The notes below the pieces were generated by a model. It did no database searches and was not told the DNA's origin. It saw only the letters and a list, made by a program, of their open reading frames with translations. A program made the translations under genes and the position numbers. A stretch of DNA of 64,000 bases, from positions 1 through 64,000 of the forward strand of contig NZ_VOOR01000017.1 of assembly GCF_007993045.1 (NCBI RefSeq), in the 5' to 3' direction. Position 1 is the stretch's first letter; the number at the start of each line of letters is the position of its first letter. Positions 1 to 8,283 of this stretch are shown piece by piece. The stretch is from Phaeodactylibacter luteus. Its GTDB lineage: Bacteria > Bacteroidota > Bacteroidia > Chitinophagales > Saprospiraceae.

Positions 1-101
1 CAGCGAGCCCCGGAGCATAGCGGCACCTGCCATCAGGCAGGGGCAGGCCCCTATCCTTACGGAGGGGGCAGGCCCAAAAAACGGCAATCTGGTTTGCGCC
101 C
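1..101 (+). repeat. Dispersed intergenic element, copy 1 (cut by window start)
   Basis: This is the right-hand part of the nine-copy element. It carries the core hairpin CCTGCC-atca-GGCAGG and ends with ACGGCAATCTGGTTTGCGCC, the inverted form of the other terminus (GGGCGCAAACC). The left part lies outside the window. It sits upstream of the histidine kinase at 170. Confidence 0.8.
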
Positions 102-169
102 GCTAGGGGTGCTCCCGGCTGTTTGCTATCTTTAGGGAGCGGCCTGGGCACCAAAAATCAGCTTAACAA

Positions 170-1225
170 ATGCAAGAAGAATTGAAGGAGCAGCCTTGGA
201 AATGGCTGGGGTTTGATGACCGGTGGCTTTTGCTGCTCGGTATCCCATTGCTCAGCTTCTCCATTCCACTGCTCCTTTTTGATGCTACCCTGTCGGAAGG
301 GCTGTCTGCTTACTGGCCCAAATGGCTGGTCTCTGGCATTTATACGGCATCGTATTGGCTTTCTGCCCGGACGGTGTTCATCTATTTCCGTAAGCGCCAT
401 CCTGGCGCGGGGCAGACCAAGCGCCGCGTGCTGCGCACTTGGGGCACCATGATAGCTGTTTTTTTCTTGGTCAATCTGCTGTTGGGCTGGCTTTGTGTAT
501 CGTTCCTCAACGACATGGGCGAGGTGGCCGTCAGCGAATTCGATATGGCGGTGGGCTCCTTTCTGATATTGGCGCTGACAGGCAGCATCTACGAGGCGGT
601 CTACTTTTATCACAACTGGAAACAAACCCTGTTAGAAGCCGAGCAGCTCAGGCGGGCACAAGCAGAATCCCAGCTCGAAGGGCTGAGAAGCCAGGTCAAC
701 CCGCATTTCTTGTTCAATAGCCTCAATACCCTTGCCTACCTGATACCAGAGGATGAGGCTAGGGCGGTCCGCTTCGTACAGCACTTGTCCAAAGTGTACC
801 GGTATATTTTAGAGATAAGAGGCAAGCAGCTGGTCACCTTGGAGGAAGAGCTGTCTTTTTTGGAGGCTTACCGCTTCCTGGTCCGGGAGCGGTTCGAGGA
901 CAACCTTCAGATCGGGCTGGAGGTTGCGCCAGAGGCCTTATCTAAGTCTATGGCCCCGCTCTCTCTGCAAATGCTGTTGGAGAATGCGATCAAGCACAAC
1001 ATCATCAGCCAAGCACAGCCACTTGTTATACGGGTTGTTGCAAAGGGGGAATGGGCAGAAGTCTGCAATACGCTGCAGCCCAAAAAGCAAGTAGCAGACT
1101 CTACAGGCGTAGGGCTCGAGAACATCAGCCGGCGTTATGCTTATTTTTCCAACCGGAAGGTGGAAGTGGTGCAAACAGATGGCCAGTTTTGCGTCAGGCT
1201 TCCACTTATTGATGGGGCTATTTAG
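170..1225 (+). CDS. LytS/YehU-type sensor histidine kinase (orphan)
   Basis: This is a membrane sensor kinase of 351 residues. Four hydrophobic segments occupy about residues 20-150. They are followed by a short coiled region and the His_kinase (LytS/YehU) signature QVNPHFLFNSLNTLAYLI, whose His is the predicted phosphoacceptor. An ATPase part follows with the N-box LLENAIKHN and a glycine-rich GVGLENISRRY. Kinases of this family normally pair with an adjacent LytTR response regulator. None is seen here: a repeat lies upstream and ferritin follows 50 bp downstream. The partner must be outside the window or unlinked. The ATG at 170 was chosen because the first membrane helix follows soon after. 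The ligand is unknown. Confidence 0.9.
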   Translation: MQEELKEQPWKWLGFDDRWLLLLGIPLLSFSIPLLLFDATLSEGLSAYWPKWLVSGIYTASYWLSARTVFIYFRKRHPGAGQTKRRVLRTWGTMIAVFFLVNLLLGWLCVSFLNDMGEVAVSEFDMAVGSFLILALTGSIYEAVYFYHNWKQTLLEAEQLRRAQAESQLEGLRSQVNPHFLFNSLNTLAYLIPEDEARAVRFVQHLSKVYRYILEIRGKQLVTLEEELSFLEAYRFLVRERFEDNLQIGLEVAPEALSKSMAPLSLQMLLENAIKHNIISQAQPLVIRVVAKGEWAEVCNTLQPKKQVADSTGVGLENISRRYAYFSNRKVEVVQTDGQFCVRLPLIDGAI

Positions 1226-1275
1226 GAGCCCCTTGCCTGAAAAGTGCTATTTTCGCATCGAAAATAAAGAGTACT

Positions 1276-1800
1276 ATGATCTCAGAAAAAATGGAAACAG
1301 CGCTGAATAAGCAAATTGCGCTGGAAGGCTATGCCTCTTACCTTTACCTCTCGATGGCATCTTGGTGTGATAAGGAAGGCCTGGAAGGGTGTGCCAAATT
1401 TATGCACCGGCAGTCAGAGGAGGAGCGTATGCACATGCTGAAAATCTTTTATTACCTCAGCGAGGTGGATGGGCATGCGCTCACCCCGGCTATAGCACAG
1501 CCGCCTCACGAGTTTGACTCTGTCAAGGCCCTGTTCGAAGAGGTATACGCGCACGAGCAGAAGGTGACGGCCTCTATCCACGGATTGCTGAAAATCGGCT
1601 ACGAGGAGAATGACCATACCACACTGAATTTCCTGCAGTGGTACGTGGAGGAGCAGCGCGAAGAGGAAGCTTTGATGCGCTCTATCTTGGATAAGCTCAA
1701 GCTCATCGGCGACGGTCCGCAGAGCTTATACTACATCGATATGGAGGTAGAAAAGGTAAATGCGATGGCGGCTGCAGCCGAAGGAGCGGAAGAGGCTTAA
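1276..1800 (+). CDS. ftnA: Bacterial non-heme ferritin
   Basis: This is a cytoplasmic iron-storage protein of 174 residues, the usual length of bacterial ferritin. It oxidises Fe(II) and stores the mineral in a 24-mer shell. All ferroxidase ligands fall at the standard numbering: Glu17, Glu50, His53, Glu94 and Gln127, with Glu130 also present. The four-helix pattern is continuous and no heme-binding Met of bacterioferritin is evident. The C-terminal tail is Ala/Glu-rich and not ordered in family members. It lies 50 bp after the sensor kinase on the same strand and is followed by a DUF2007 protein whose frame could start inside its last codons. Confidence 0.95.
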   Translation: MISEKMETALNKQIALEGYASYLYLSMASWCDKEGLEGCAKFMHRQSEEERMHMLKIFYYLSEVDGHALTPAIAQPPHEFDSVKALFEEVYAHEQKVTASIHGLLKIGYEENDHTTLNFLQWYVEEQREEEALMRSILDKLKLIGDGPQSLYYIDMEVEKVNAMAAAAEGAEEA

Positions 1801-1831
1801 ATTGGAAGGCTGGGAGGACATAAGCGGGCCG

Positions 1832-2254
1832 ATGGGCAGTTTTGCGGGCGAAGGGCAGATTGTTGCGGCACGGTATTTCTTCCTAGAACCGGAAGCCCGA
1901 ATGTATGCTGCCCACCTTCGGCAGGCGGGCATCCCGCATTATATTTCCAACACCAACGTTATGTCTGCCCTCCCTCTTGGAGGCGGAGGGCAGATAGGGC
2001 TGCATGTCCGAGAAGCAGACCTGGCAGCAGCAGCCCAAGTGTTCGCCCGGATAGACCATCAAAAGGCGGCTTCAGTGGAAGAAGACTTCCGGGAAGCCGA
2101 CTATGAAGATATTGCTTATCAGCAAGCTTTGAATTCCAGCTCCCGCCGCCTGCCTACATGGGCCTGGCTCTTGGGCGTTATGATGCTACTGCTGCTGTTA
2201 AGGGCGCTCCTGCGCAGCAGGGGTTGGGTGAATACTTGGTGGGATTTTTTTTGA
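1832..2254 (+). CDS. DUF2007-domain protein with C-terminal membrane helix
   Basis: The protein has about 140 residues. The N-terminal part (VAARYFFLEPEARMYAAHL and GIPHYIS) matches the DUF2007 small beta-alpha fold, a domain of unknown function sometimes called a putative signal-transducing domain. A loop rich in Gly follows, then an acidic linker, then one membrane helix (WAWLLGVMMLLLLLRALL) near the C-terminus. The frame is open from an ATG at 1760 inside ferritin, but the extra residues are basic and unlike the family. I therefore prefer the ATG at 1832, 31 bp after the ferritin stop. A TTG at 1802 is also possible. Co-transcription with ferritin is likely from the spacing; a role in iron storage is not shown. 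Confidence 0.75.
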   Translation: MGSFAGEGQIVAARYFFLEPEARMYAAHLRQAGIPHYISNTNVMSALPLGGGGQIGLHVREADLAAAAQVFARIDHQKAASVEEDFREADYEDIAYQQALNSSSRRLPTWAWLLGVMMLLLLLRALLRSRGWVNTWWDFF

Positions 2255-2280
2255 AGGCCCGCTAAGCAGCAGGCTGGTTT

Positions 2281-3516
2281 CTAGCGCTGAGCAATGGATG
2301 TCCGCTCGGTTTTGGGATAGCAGAGGTAGTATTTGGTTACAGCCTGAGACTGTAGGAAGTGGTCCATACTTTCTGACATAGGTTTTACGCTCCCATCTTT
2401 CCTTAAGATACTAATTTCGTCTTTGGTTTTGCGGTAAGCAGCATTGCTTTCTTGTCCTCTAATAATCAGATAGGGCAGGGCCCATTCTCCTAATCCGCTC
2501 CATGCCATGACTCGGTCCGTTACCCGCTGCACATAGGCTTCAGAAAAAGGCTCAAGGCTGAATTCCAACCGGTATAGCCGGCGGTCGGTCAGGCTTTGTG
2601 CTAAAAAAGAGAGCAGGGGGTCTTCATGCCCTTGCCAGACTTTCAGGGCTGAGATGATGTCAAAGTCATCGAGCTGGGCAAAGCGTTGCAACAATTCTTT
2701 CCTGTGCGCTTTGAAATCCTGCTCGCCGGGCTCGTGGTGGAGGAAAAAGCTGAGTGCAGGGGAGGCCGGCAGTTCAGCCCCTGCCCTGGCAAGGGCCTTG
2801 GCCCGGCTCATCGCAGCAATCATCATCCGTTCTGCCGAGAGGACCGTCTTGTGGAGGTAAACCTGCCAGTACATGATGCGCCTGGCTACCAAGAATTTTT
2901 CGATAGAGTAAATGCCCTTTTCTTCTACAACAAGCTCCCCATTGCGGACCGACAGCATTTTGATGATGCGGTCATAGCCAATGACCCCCTCGTGTACTCC
3001 AGTAAAGAAGCTGTCCCGGTTGAGGTAGTCCATCCGGTCCATATCGAGCTGCCCTGAGACAAGCTGTTGAAGGAATGGTTTATGGTACTCCCCATTGAAT
3101 ATCCGTATGGCCAGCTGCAGCCGGCCATCAAATACCTCATTGAGCTCCTCCATGAAGTAGGCAGAAATTTCTTCATGGGTCACTTGCATCAAGGTATGTT
3201 CGAGGGTATGAGAAAAAGGGCCGTGCCCAATATCATGTAGCAAAATGGCGATGCAGACCCCTTCTGCCTCTTCAGGCGTGATGTGTACGTCTTTAGAGCG
3301 CAGCACTTCTATGGCCTGCTGCATCAGGTGCAGGGCGCCGAGGGCGTGGTGGAAGCGCGTATGCAGTGCACCAGGGTAGACCAGGTGGGTCAGGCTCGTT
3401 TGTTTGATGCGGCGCAGGCGCTGAAAGTAGGGGTGTTCTACCAAGTTGAAAATTAGGCCGTAGGGGATCCCGACAAAACCATAGACCGGGTCGTTCAGGA
3501 TTTTTTTATTTTTCAT
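2281..3516 (-). CDS. HD-superfamily phosphohydrolase (SAMHD1/dGTPase-like)
   Basis: This cytoplasmic metal-dependent phosphohydrolase has 411 residues from the ATG at 3516. The N-terminal HD domain shows HTRFHHALG at residues 52-60 and the metal-binding HDIGHGPFSH at 94-103. These are the layout of bacterial SAMHD1-like and dGTP triphosphohydrolase-like proteins. The remainder is helical and ends in a basic tail. Substrate cannot be told from sequence; nucleotide triphosphates are the usual suggestion. An earlier in-frame start at 3579 would add 21 Arg/Lys/Ala-rich residues before the conserved beginning and is not favoured. The gene is convergent with DUF2007 and divergent from the Rof-like gene. 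Confidence 0.85.
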   Translation of the reverse strand: MKNKKILNDPVYGFVGIPYGLIFNLVEHPYFQRLRRIKQTSLTHLVYPGALHTRFHHALGALHLMQQAIEVLRSKDVHITPEEAEGVCIAILLHDIGHGPFSHTLEHTLMQVTHEEISAYFMEELNEVFDGRLQLAIRIFNGEYHKPFLQQLVSGQLDMDRMDYLNRDSFFTGVHEGVIGYDRIIKMLSVRNGELVVEEKGIYSIEKFLVARRIMYWQVYLHKTVLSAERMMIAAMSRAKALARAGAELPASPALSFFLHHEPGEQDFKAHRKELLQRFAQLDDFDIISALKVWQGHEDPLLSFLAQSLTDRRLYRLEFSLEPFSEAYVQRVTDRVMAWSGLGEWALPYLIIRGQESNAAYRKTKDEISILRKDGSVKPMSESMDHFLQSQAVTKYYLCYPKTERTSIAQR

Positions 3517-3657
3517 AGCGGAGGTTTTCGCATACCTTGCCTTTGCGCCGGGACAAAATGCCCGCCGAGGGCTTTTCAAAGGTACAACCTTGCCAGCAAA
3601 GCCTGGTTTGCAGTTTGGCCTTCATTTTATCTATGCAGGCTTTAATCTTCTCATACA

Positions 3658-3897
3658 ATGGAGTACCAGCCGATCAATTGTTCCTTCTATGACGAACTGG
3701 AAGCCCGTGCCACGCTGCGCAGGCTATGCCAGATTACCTACCGTGACGAGAGCGGGGGGCTACAACGGGCGGAAGGGGTGATCCAAGACTTTTTTATCCG
3801 CGAGAAAGCAGAATACCTGCTGTTGAGCACCGGGCAAGCCATCCGCTTGGACCGGCTGATTGTGGTAGATGGCTTGCCCGTGCCACGCGCTTGCTAA
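3658..3897 (+). CDS. Rof-like small protein (Rho-binding antiterminator family)
   Basis: This 79-residue protein begins MEYQPINCSFYDELEA, the hallmark of the Rof family (Sm-like fold). Members bind transcription terminator Rho and reduce its activity. The rest has alternating strands and a DRLIVVDG ending typical of the fold. It is a single cytoplasmic domain. Its stop codon overlaps the stop of the convergent histidine ammonia-lyase gene by four bases, so the two mRNAs must share 3' sequence. A longer frame starting at 3590 in another register is a shadow. The Rho-binding role is inferred from family similarity only. Confidence 0.8.
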   Translation: MEYQPINCSFYDELEARATLRRLCQITYRDESGGLQRAEGVIQDFFIREKAEYLLLSTGQAIRLDRLIVVDGLPVPRAC

Positions 3898-5438
3898 TAC
3901 ACCTCAAATTGTCCATCCAAGGGTGTTTGTATCCCCTTGCTGATCGTCAGCAGGTCTCGGCCCAAGAGCAGCTGCCGGGCTTGTTCAATGTCATCGGCAA
4001 ATATCCGGTCTTCTGTAGCAAAGCTTATGCTGTCGCGTACCCGGCTATGGATAGCTTCTAAGACTGCGCCTGACCTTAGCGGGCGGCGGAAATCAAAAGC
4101 CTGTGCAGCGCACAACAGCTCGATAGCTAAGATTTTTTCTAGGTTCTCTACCACCCTAAGGGCTTTCCGCCCACCAATAGACCCCATGCTGACGTGGTCT
4201 TCCTGGCCTAGGGATGTGGAGATGCTGTCGGCGCTGGCTGGAAAGCAGAGCCCTTTGTTTTCACTAGCTAGCGCAGCTGCAGTGTACTGCAAGATCATAA
4301 AGCCCGAATTGGTGCCGGTGTCTTTCATCAGCAGCTTGGGCACCGCCCCATCTATCCCAGTCAGGGAAAGGTAACAGCGCCGGTCAGAGATATTCCCAAT
4401 TTCAGAGGCGGCCAGGCAAGCGTAGTCTAACGGCAGTGCCATAGGCTGGCCGTGGAAATTGCCCCCGCTTATGGAAAGGTCTTCATTGAGGATGACCGGG
4501 TTGTCCGTCACTGCATTCAGTTCAGTTTCCAAGAGGCCCTTGAGGTGGAGCCATGCATTGCGGGATGCGCCGTGCACCTGTGGTATGCAGCGCAGGGAGT
4601 AAGGGTCCTGCACCCGGTCGCAATGGGTGTGGGAGGATAAAATTTCGGAGCCCTCAAGCATTTGCCGTATGCGGGCGGCCACATGGCGGGAGCCTGCAAA
4701 AGGCCGCAGGTCGTGCAAGGCAGGATGGAAAGGGGAGGCGGAGCCCAGCAGCCCTTCTATCATCAGTGCACCGATGAGGTCGGCATGACTGAGGCAGGCA
4801 TGCATGCGGTCGAGCGTCTCAACGGCAAAAGCGGCGATGAACTGTGTGCCATTGATGAGGGCGAGCCCTTCTTTAGGCTGCAGTTGCATTGGGGCCATCC
4901 CTTCTGCCTGAAGCATGGCGGCGGTAGGGGTGTTTTCCCCCTTGTAAAGCACTTGCCCTTCCCCGATCAGCGGGAGGAAAAGGTGTGCAAGGGGGGCAAG
5001 GTCGCCCGAAGCCCCGACAGAGCCCTGCTCTGGCACCACAGGCGTAATGTGGTGCTCAATGTGCCATAGAATGCGCTCTAAGGTGGGCCGGGAGATGCCC
5101 GAAAACCCCTGCGCCAAGGCATGTGCTTTCAGGATGAGCATGAGGCGGGCGGTGTGCTCGGGAATGGGCTGCCCAACGCCAACGCTGTGGCTGATCAGGA
5201 GGTTGTGTTGTAGCCGGGCGGTATCTGAAGTAGAAATTTTTGTGCTGCACAAGGGCCCAAATCCGGTGTTGATGCCGTAGACGGCAGCTTCTTCATGGGC
5301 GATACGCGCCACGGTACGGGCACAGGCCTCTACTTTTTCCCATTGATGAGCAGATAGGGCTGCTGTGGTGCGGCCCTGGCAAATGTCGAGCGCTTTTCCG
5401 GCCGTCAGGTGGTCTTGGCCGAGGTAGAAAGTTGGCAT
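3894..5438 (-). CDS. hutH: Histidine ammonia-lyase
   Basis: This enzyme of 514 residues removes ammonia from L-histidine to give urocanate, the first step of histidine catabolism. The Ala-Ser-Gly triad that cyclises into the MIO cofactor is at residues 143-145 in GSVGASGDLAPLAH. The catalytic Tyr is at 54 in YGINTGFG. The Q-E-D active-site stretch (SLGQEDHVSMGS) is present near residue 415. Length fits the family. No hutU, hutI or hutG neighbour is in the window. It lies 45 bp downstream of the beta-helix lipoprotein on the same strand, so read-through is possible. Tyrosine ammonia-lyase is a relative, but the substrate-loop residues look His-type. Confidence 0.93.
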   Translation of the reverse strand: MPTFYLGQDHLTAGKALDICQGRTTAALSAHQWEKVEACARTVARIAHEEAAVYGINTGFGPLCSTKISTSDTARLQHNLLISHSVGVGQPIPEHTARLMLILKAHALAQGFSGISRPTLERILWHIEHHITPVVPEQGSVGASGDLAPLAHLFLPLIGEGQVLYKGENTPTAAMLQAEGMAPMQLQPKEGLALINGTQFIAAFAVETLDRMHACLSHADLIGALMIEGLLGSASPFHPALHDLRPFAGSRHVAARIRQMLEGSEILSSHTHCDRVQDPYSLRCIPQVHGASRNAWLHLKGLLETELNAVTDNPVILNEDLSISGGNFHGQPMALPLDYACLAASEIGNISDRRCYLSLTGIDGAVPKLLMKDTGTNSGFMILQYTAAALASENKGLCFPASADSISTSLGQEDHVSMGSIGGRKALRVVENLEKILAIELLCAAQAFDFRRPLRSGAVLEAIHSRVRDSISFATEDRIFADDIEQARQLLLGRDLLTISKGIQTPLDGQFEVY

Positions 5439-5483
5439 GTCGTATTGGTTTTATGTAACTGGTTAGTGCGCGTAAAAAGGAGG

Positions 5484-6983
5484 TCAATATTGGTATTCGT
5501 AGCAACCGATATCCGGAGCCTGGGCATCCCTTTGGTTGTTGTCTAAGTCGGTCGTAATGCCAGGAAGCGGCAGGGCCATGCCTTCTGCCACAGAAAGGGT
5601 GTCCAACAGGTAGTTGTCTTCATTTGGTGCTGCAAAAAGGGCATCTTCCCGGCTGGCGTTGATACAGTTGCTGCAATCTCCTGATTCCAAGAAGCCTGCA
5701 TAAAGGCCGTCCTGCTGGGTAAGCAGCTGGTCCACTTTCACGATACAGTTTTCGAACCGGACATCGAATAGAAAGGGGGCGTCCCCTCCGCTGATGTCGG
5801 AAAAGCGGAGCTCATCCCTGCTAGACCCAAAGAAAATAGAGTTGCGGAACCGGGCGCGCATTCGGTAGTCCCTTCTCACTTCACAAGTCAAAGGGGAATC
5901 ATAGCAAAAGAAATTAGAGAGTGCGATGGCAGAGGCGTCCACCCCATAGCTGGCTACCGTGCAGTAGTCAAAGTTGTAGTCCCCGCCTTGTATGAGCTGG
6001 ACAGAGTTGCCAAAGTTGTTGTACACCAGGCAGTTTTCCATATTGATGGTGCTGTGGAAGCCGATGATGCCACTGTTGTTGGTGTTGTAAAATCTTGAGT
6101 TTTGGGCGTTGAGCTCGCCCAGGGAGTCCACGTACACGCCAAAAATACTGTTCTTGACCGTGGTATAGGACATCCGGTTGCCGCGGCTGCCTTTGCCGAT
6201 GATGATGCCCTGCCACTGTCCGGGCTCTTCGGCGAAGGCCTCTTCGAGCCGGTCCCCTTGTACTATGATAGGGGCATCCGGGGTGCCGTTCAGTTCGATG
6301 CGGCCATTTTGGAGGGTGTAGAGTATGCCATCGTTGAAGGTGCCAAAGAGCTCATTTTGGGCAATGCCCCCATGCACATAGATCCGGGTGCCGGCGGCCA
6401 CTTCCAAGGCACAGCTGTCAATTAGGATTTGCCCGTATATGACATAGGGCTTGGGGTCGTCCCAGGTGATTGTCTGCCCATTGCAAGTGAGCAGGGTAGG
6501 CACCCCGCGGTTGAAGCGGCTAGGGAAATAATTAGCATTTTGCCCCCAGGCTTCGAGGCGTACGGCCGATGTCTTTTCCCCGGTCCGGAATACGACTTGG
6601 TCTTCTATTACAAAAGGGCTTATGGAGAGGTCTTCATCGGGGTTGATGGTCACTTCCACAAAAACATAGATGCTGTCGTTGGGCCAGATTTCGACCTGCT
6701 CTACCTCATCGCCTGGGAAGCCATTGACATTCATGCGGAACTTCCCGTTGGGGTTGCCGCCAAGGCGGACCTCGTCGATGAGCACAGGCTGGTCATTTCG
6801 GTTGTAAACTTTAAAGGAAAGGGTAGCTGAGCCCAAGGCTGTGAATACCGTATCGAAGCGTAGGGTATCGGTAGAGAACTCTAGGTTGAAGCTGCCGCCG
6901 GTAAGGAAGGCCTCATCGTCGTCGCAAGCGAAAAAAAGAAGGGACAGTGCTATGCCGATGAGGGCGATAAGGTACATTTTCAT
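5484..6983 (-). CDS. Cell-envelope lipoprotein with right-handed beta-helix
   Basis: The protein has 499 residues and starts with a lipoprotein signal whose lipobox ends FFAC (Cys20) followed by Asp-Asp-Asp-Glu. Residues about 25-150 form an Ig-like or choice-of-anchor-type region with beta strands such as TLRFDTVF and SIYVFVEVTI. From about 170 onward there are short strand-turn repeats (GRIELNGTPDAPIIVQGD, MENCLVYNNFGNS, FENCIVKVD). This is the pattern of pectate-lyase-like parallel beta-helices. It ends with a conserved DIGCYEYQY stretch common in such Bacteroidota surface proteins. No catalytic polysaccharide-lyase residues can be assigned, so binding or adhesion is as likely as catalysis. 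Confidence 0.8.
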   Translation of the reverse strand: MKMYLIALIGIALSLLFFACDDDEAFLTGGSFNLEFSTDTLRFDTVFTALGSATLSFKVYNRNDQPVLIDEVRLGGNPNGKFRMNVNGFPGDEVEQVEIWPNDSIYVFVEVTINPDEDLSISPFVIEDQVVFRTGEKTSAVRLEAWGQNANYFPSRFNRGVPTLLTCNGQTITWDDPKPYVIYGQILIDSCALEVAAGTRIYVHGGIAQNELFGTFNDGILYTLQNGRIELNGTPDAPIIVQGDRLEEAFAEEPGQWQGIIIGKGSRGNRMSYTTVKNSIFGVYVDSLGELNAQNSRFYNTNNSGIIGFHSTINMENCLVYNNFGNSVQLIQGGDYNFDYCTVASYGVDASAIALSNFFCYDSPLTCEVRRDYRMRARFRNSIFFGSSRDELRFSDISGGDAPFLFDVRFENCIVKVDQLLTQQDGLYAGFLESGDCSNCINASREDALFAAPNEDNYLLDTLSVAEGMALPLPGITTDLDNNQRDAQAPDIGCYEYQY

Positions 6984-7393
6984 ACGTCGGTCAGGTATTT
7001 GTTATAGATATAGTCCGGCAACCTAAGATTTGTGATTTCTGTCCACTTCGCTGCGGCTGCTTGCGCACCGCAGGCAAGTTGAAAAGCCTCGCCGGCTTCA
7101 TCGTGGGGCCTCCTTTACCTAAGCTTCGCGCCGGCATCGCCTCCGTTTTCCGCCTTGCGAGCTAAAAAAAATGGCTTCGCCACAATTTCACACCACGCAG
7201 TAGACGCGGAGCGAAACCCTGAGTTGCTGGACTATAACGGCTCAGGGGGCAGGTTAGGTGCGCCAAAAATAGCAGCTTCCCGGACAAATCACCTAGCTTT
7301 TCCCCGCTTATATTGGAATAGCAGGCAGCAGGGCATGCGGGGCTAAGTCGTTCATCCTAGCGGGATAGTAAGATGTGTCAAGGGGGAAATGTT
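6984..7393. other. Intergenic region, possible decayed mobile fragment
   Basis: This 410-bp divergent region has no convincing gene. The part at 7040-7200 is rich in CTTCGC and CGCCGG words, unlike the flanking genes and reminiscent of the inserts at 14868 and 45754, but I find no clean terminal inverted repeats. A small inverted repeat CCCTGAG/CTCAGGG lies at 7217-7247. Confidence 0.4.
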
Positions 7394-8152
7394 ATGCCCA
7401 GGACAGCTTTTATGAAGATATTTCTGCTACCTTTGCTGCAAATCTGGCATGCATTGAGTAAACCCGTTATTGACGTCATCATACCGGCTTTCAACGAAGA
7501 GGAGTCGATAGGAAAAGTAATTGCTGACATACCGCCCGGTTGGGCCCGTGAAGTGCTGGTCTGCAATAACGGGAGCACAGACCGTACTGCAGAAGTTGCG
7601 GAGCAGGCCGGGGCAACGGTGCTGACAGAGCTGAGGAAAGGCTATGGCAGCGCTTGTCTGAAAGGGATGGCGCATATTGCTTCCCGCCCAGACAGCGAAA
7701 AGCCGGACATCGTCGTTTTTCTGGATGCTGATTATTCTGATCACCCCGATGAAATGCCAAAAGTTGTAGCCCCACTGCTCGAAGCAGGCTACGACCTGGT
7801 CATTGGCTCGCGGGCACTGGGGCAGCTGGAAGCTGGTGCAATGATGCCCCAGCAAATTTTTGGCAACTGGCTGGCTACCACCCTTATCCGACTGATTTAC
7901 AACTACCACTTTACGGACCTGGGGCCTTTCCGGGCTGTCCGGTACGATAAATTGCTGGAACTGAATATGCAAGACCCCAATTTCGGCTGGACGGTCGAGA
8001 TGCAGGTCAAAGCAGCCAAACAAAAAATGAAGGCCACTGAGGTGCCGGTGAGTTACCGCCGGCGCATTGGGGTGTCTAAAGTGTCTGGCACCGTCAAGGG
8101 GAGCATCTTGGCGGGCTATAAAATCCTATGGACGATTTTTAAATTGGTTTAA
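7394..8152 (+). CDS. GT2 glycosyltransferase, polyprenol-phosphate mannosyl/glucosyltransferase-like
   Basis: This is a cytoplasmic-face GT-A enzyme of about 252 residues. It shows IIPAFNEEESIGKVI, the GSTDRTAEVA nucleotide loop and the metal-binding FLDADYSDHPDEM. This is the arrangement of dolichol/polyprenol-phosphate mannosyltransferases, which load sugar onto a lipid carrier. A short hydrophobic or amphipathic N-terminus precedes the domain. In-frame ATGs occur at 7373, 7394 and 7412. I chose 7394 because AGGGGG lies eight bases before it. It is first of three sugar-transfer genes, and its lipid-linked sugar would suit the GT-C enzyme at 9873. The sugar itself is not identifiable. Confidence 0.88.
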   Translation: MPRTAFMKIFLLPLLQIWHALSKPVIDVIIPAFNEEESIGKVIADIPPGWAREVLVCNNGSTDRTAEVAEQAGATVLTELRKGYGSACLKGMAHIASRPDSEKPDIVVFLDADYSDHPDEMPKVVAPLLEAGYDLVIGSRALGQLEAGAMMPQQIFGNWLATTLIRLIYNYHFTDLGPFRAVRYDKLLELNMQDPNFGWTVEMQVKAAKQKMKATEVPVSYRRRIGVSKVSGTVKGSILAGYKILWTIFKLV

Positions 8153-8283
8153 CAAATGCTGCGTGTGGGCTGGGCTGTCGCTTAGCCCTCCAAGGTGCAA
8201 GCTTGGCGGCAGGCTTTTCCTGCAAGGCTGTTCGGTACTTGCCGCGCCGCCAATTCTAGTGCATATTAAATTCCTTCTTGGCA

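Noticed and set aside
7040-7200. Third MITE-like insert in the gap before the glycosyltransferases
   Set aside because: Word composition is odd, but no matching terminal inverted repeats or target duplication could be found, so it is only described as possible decay.
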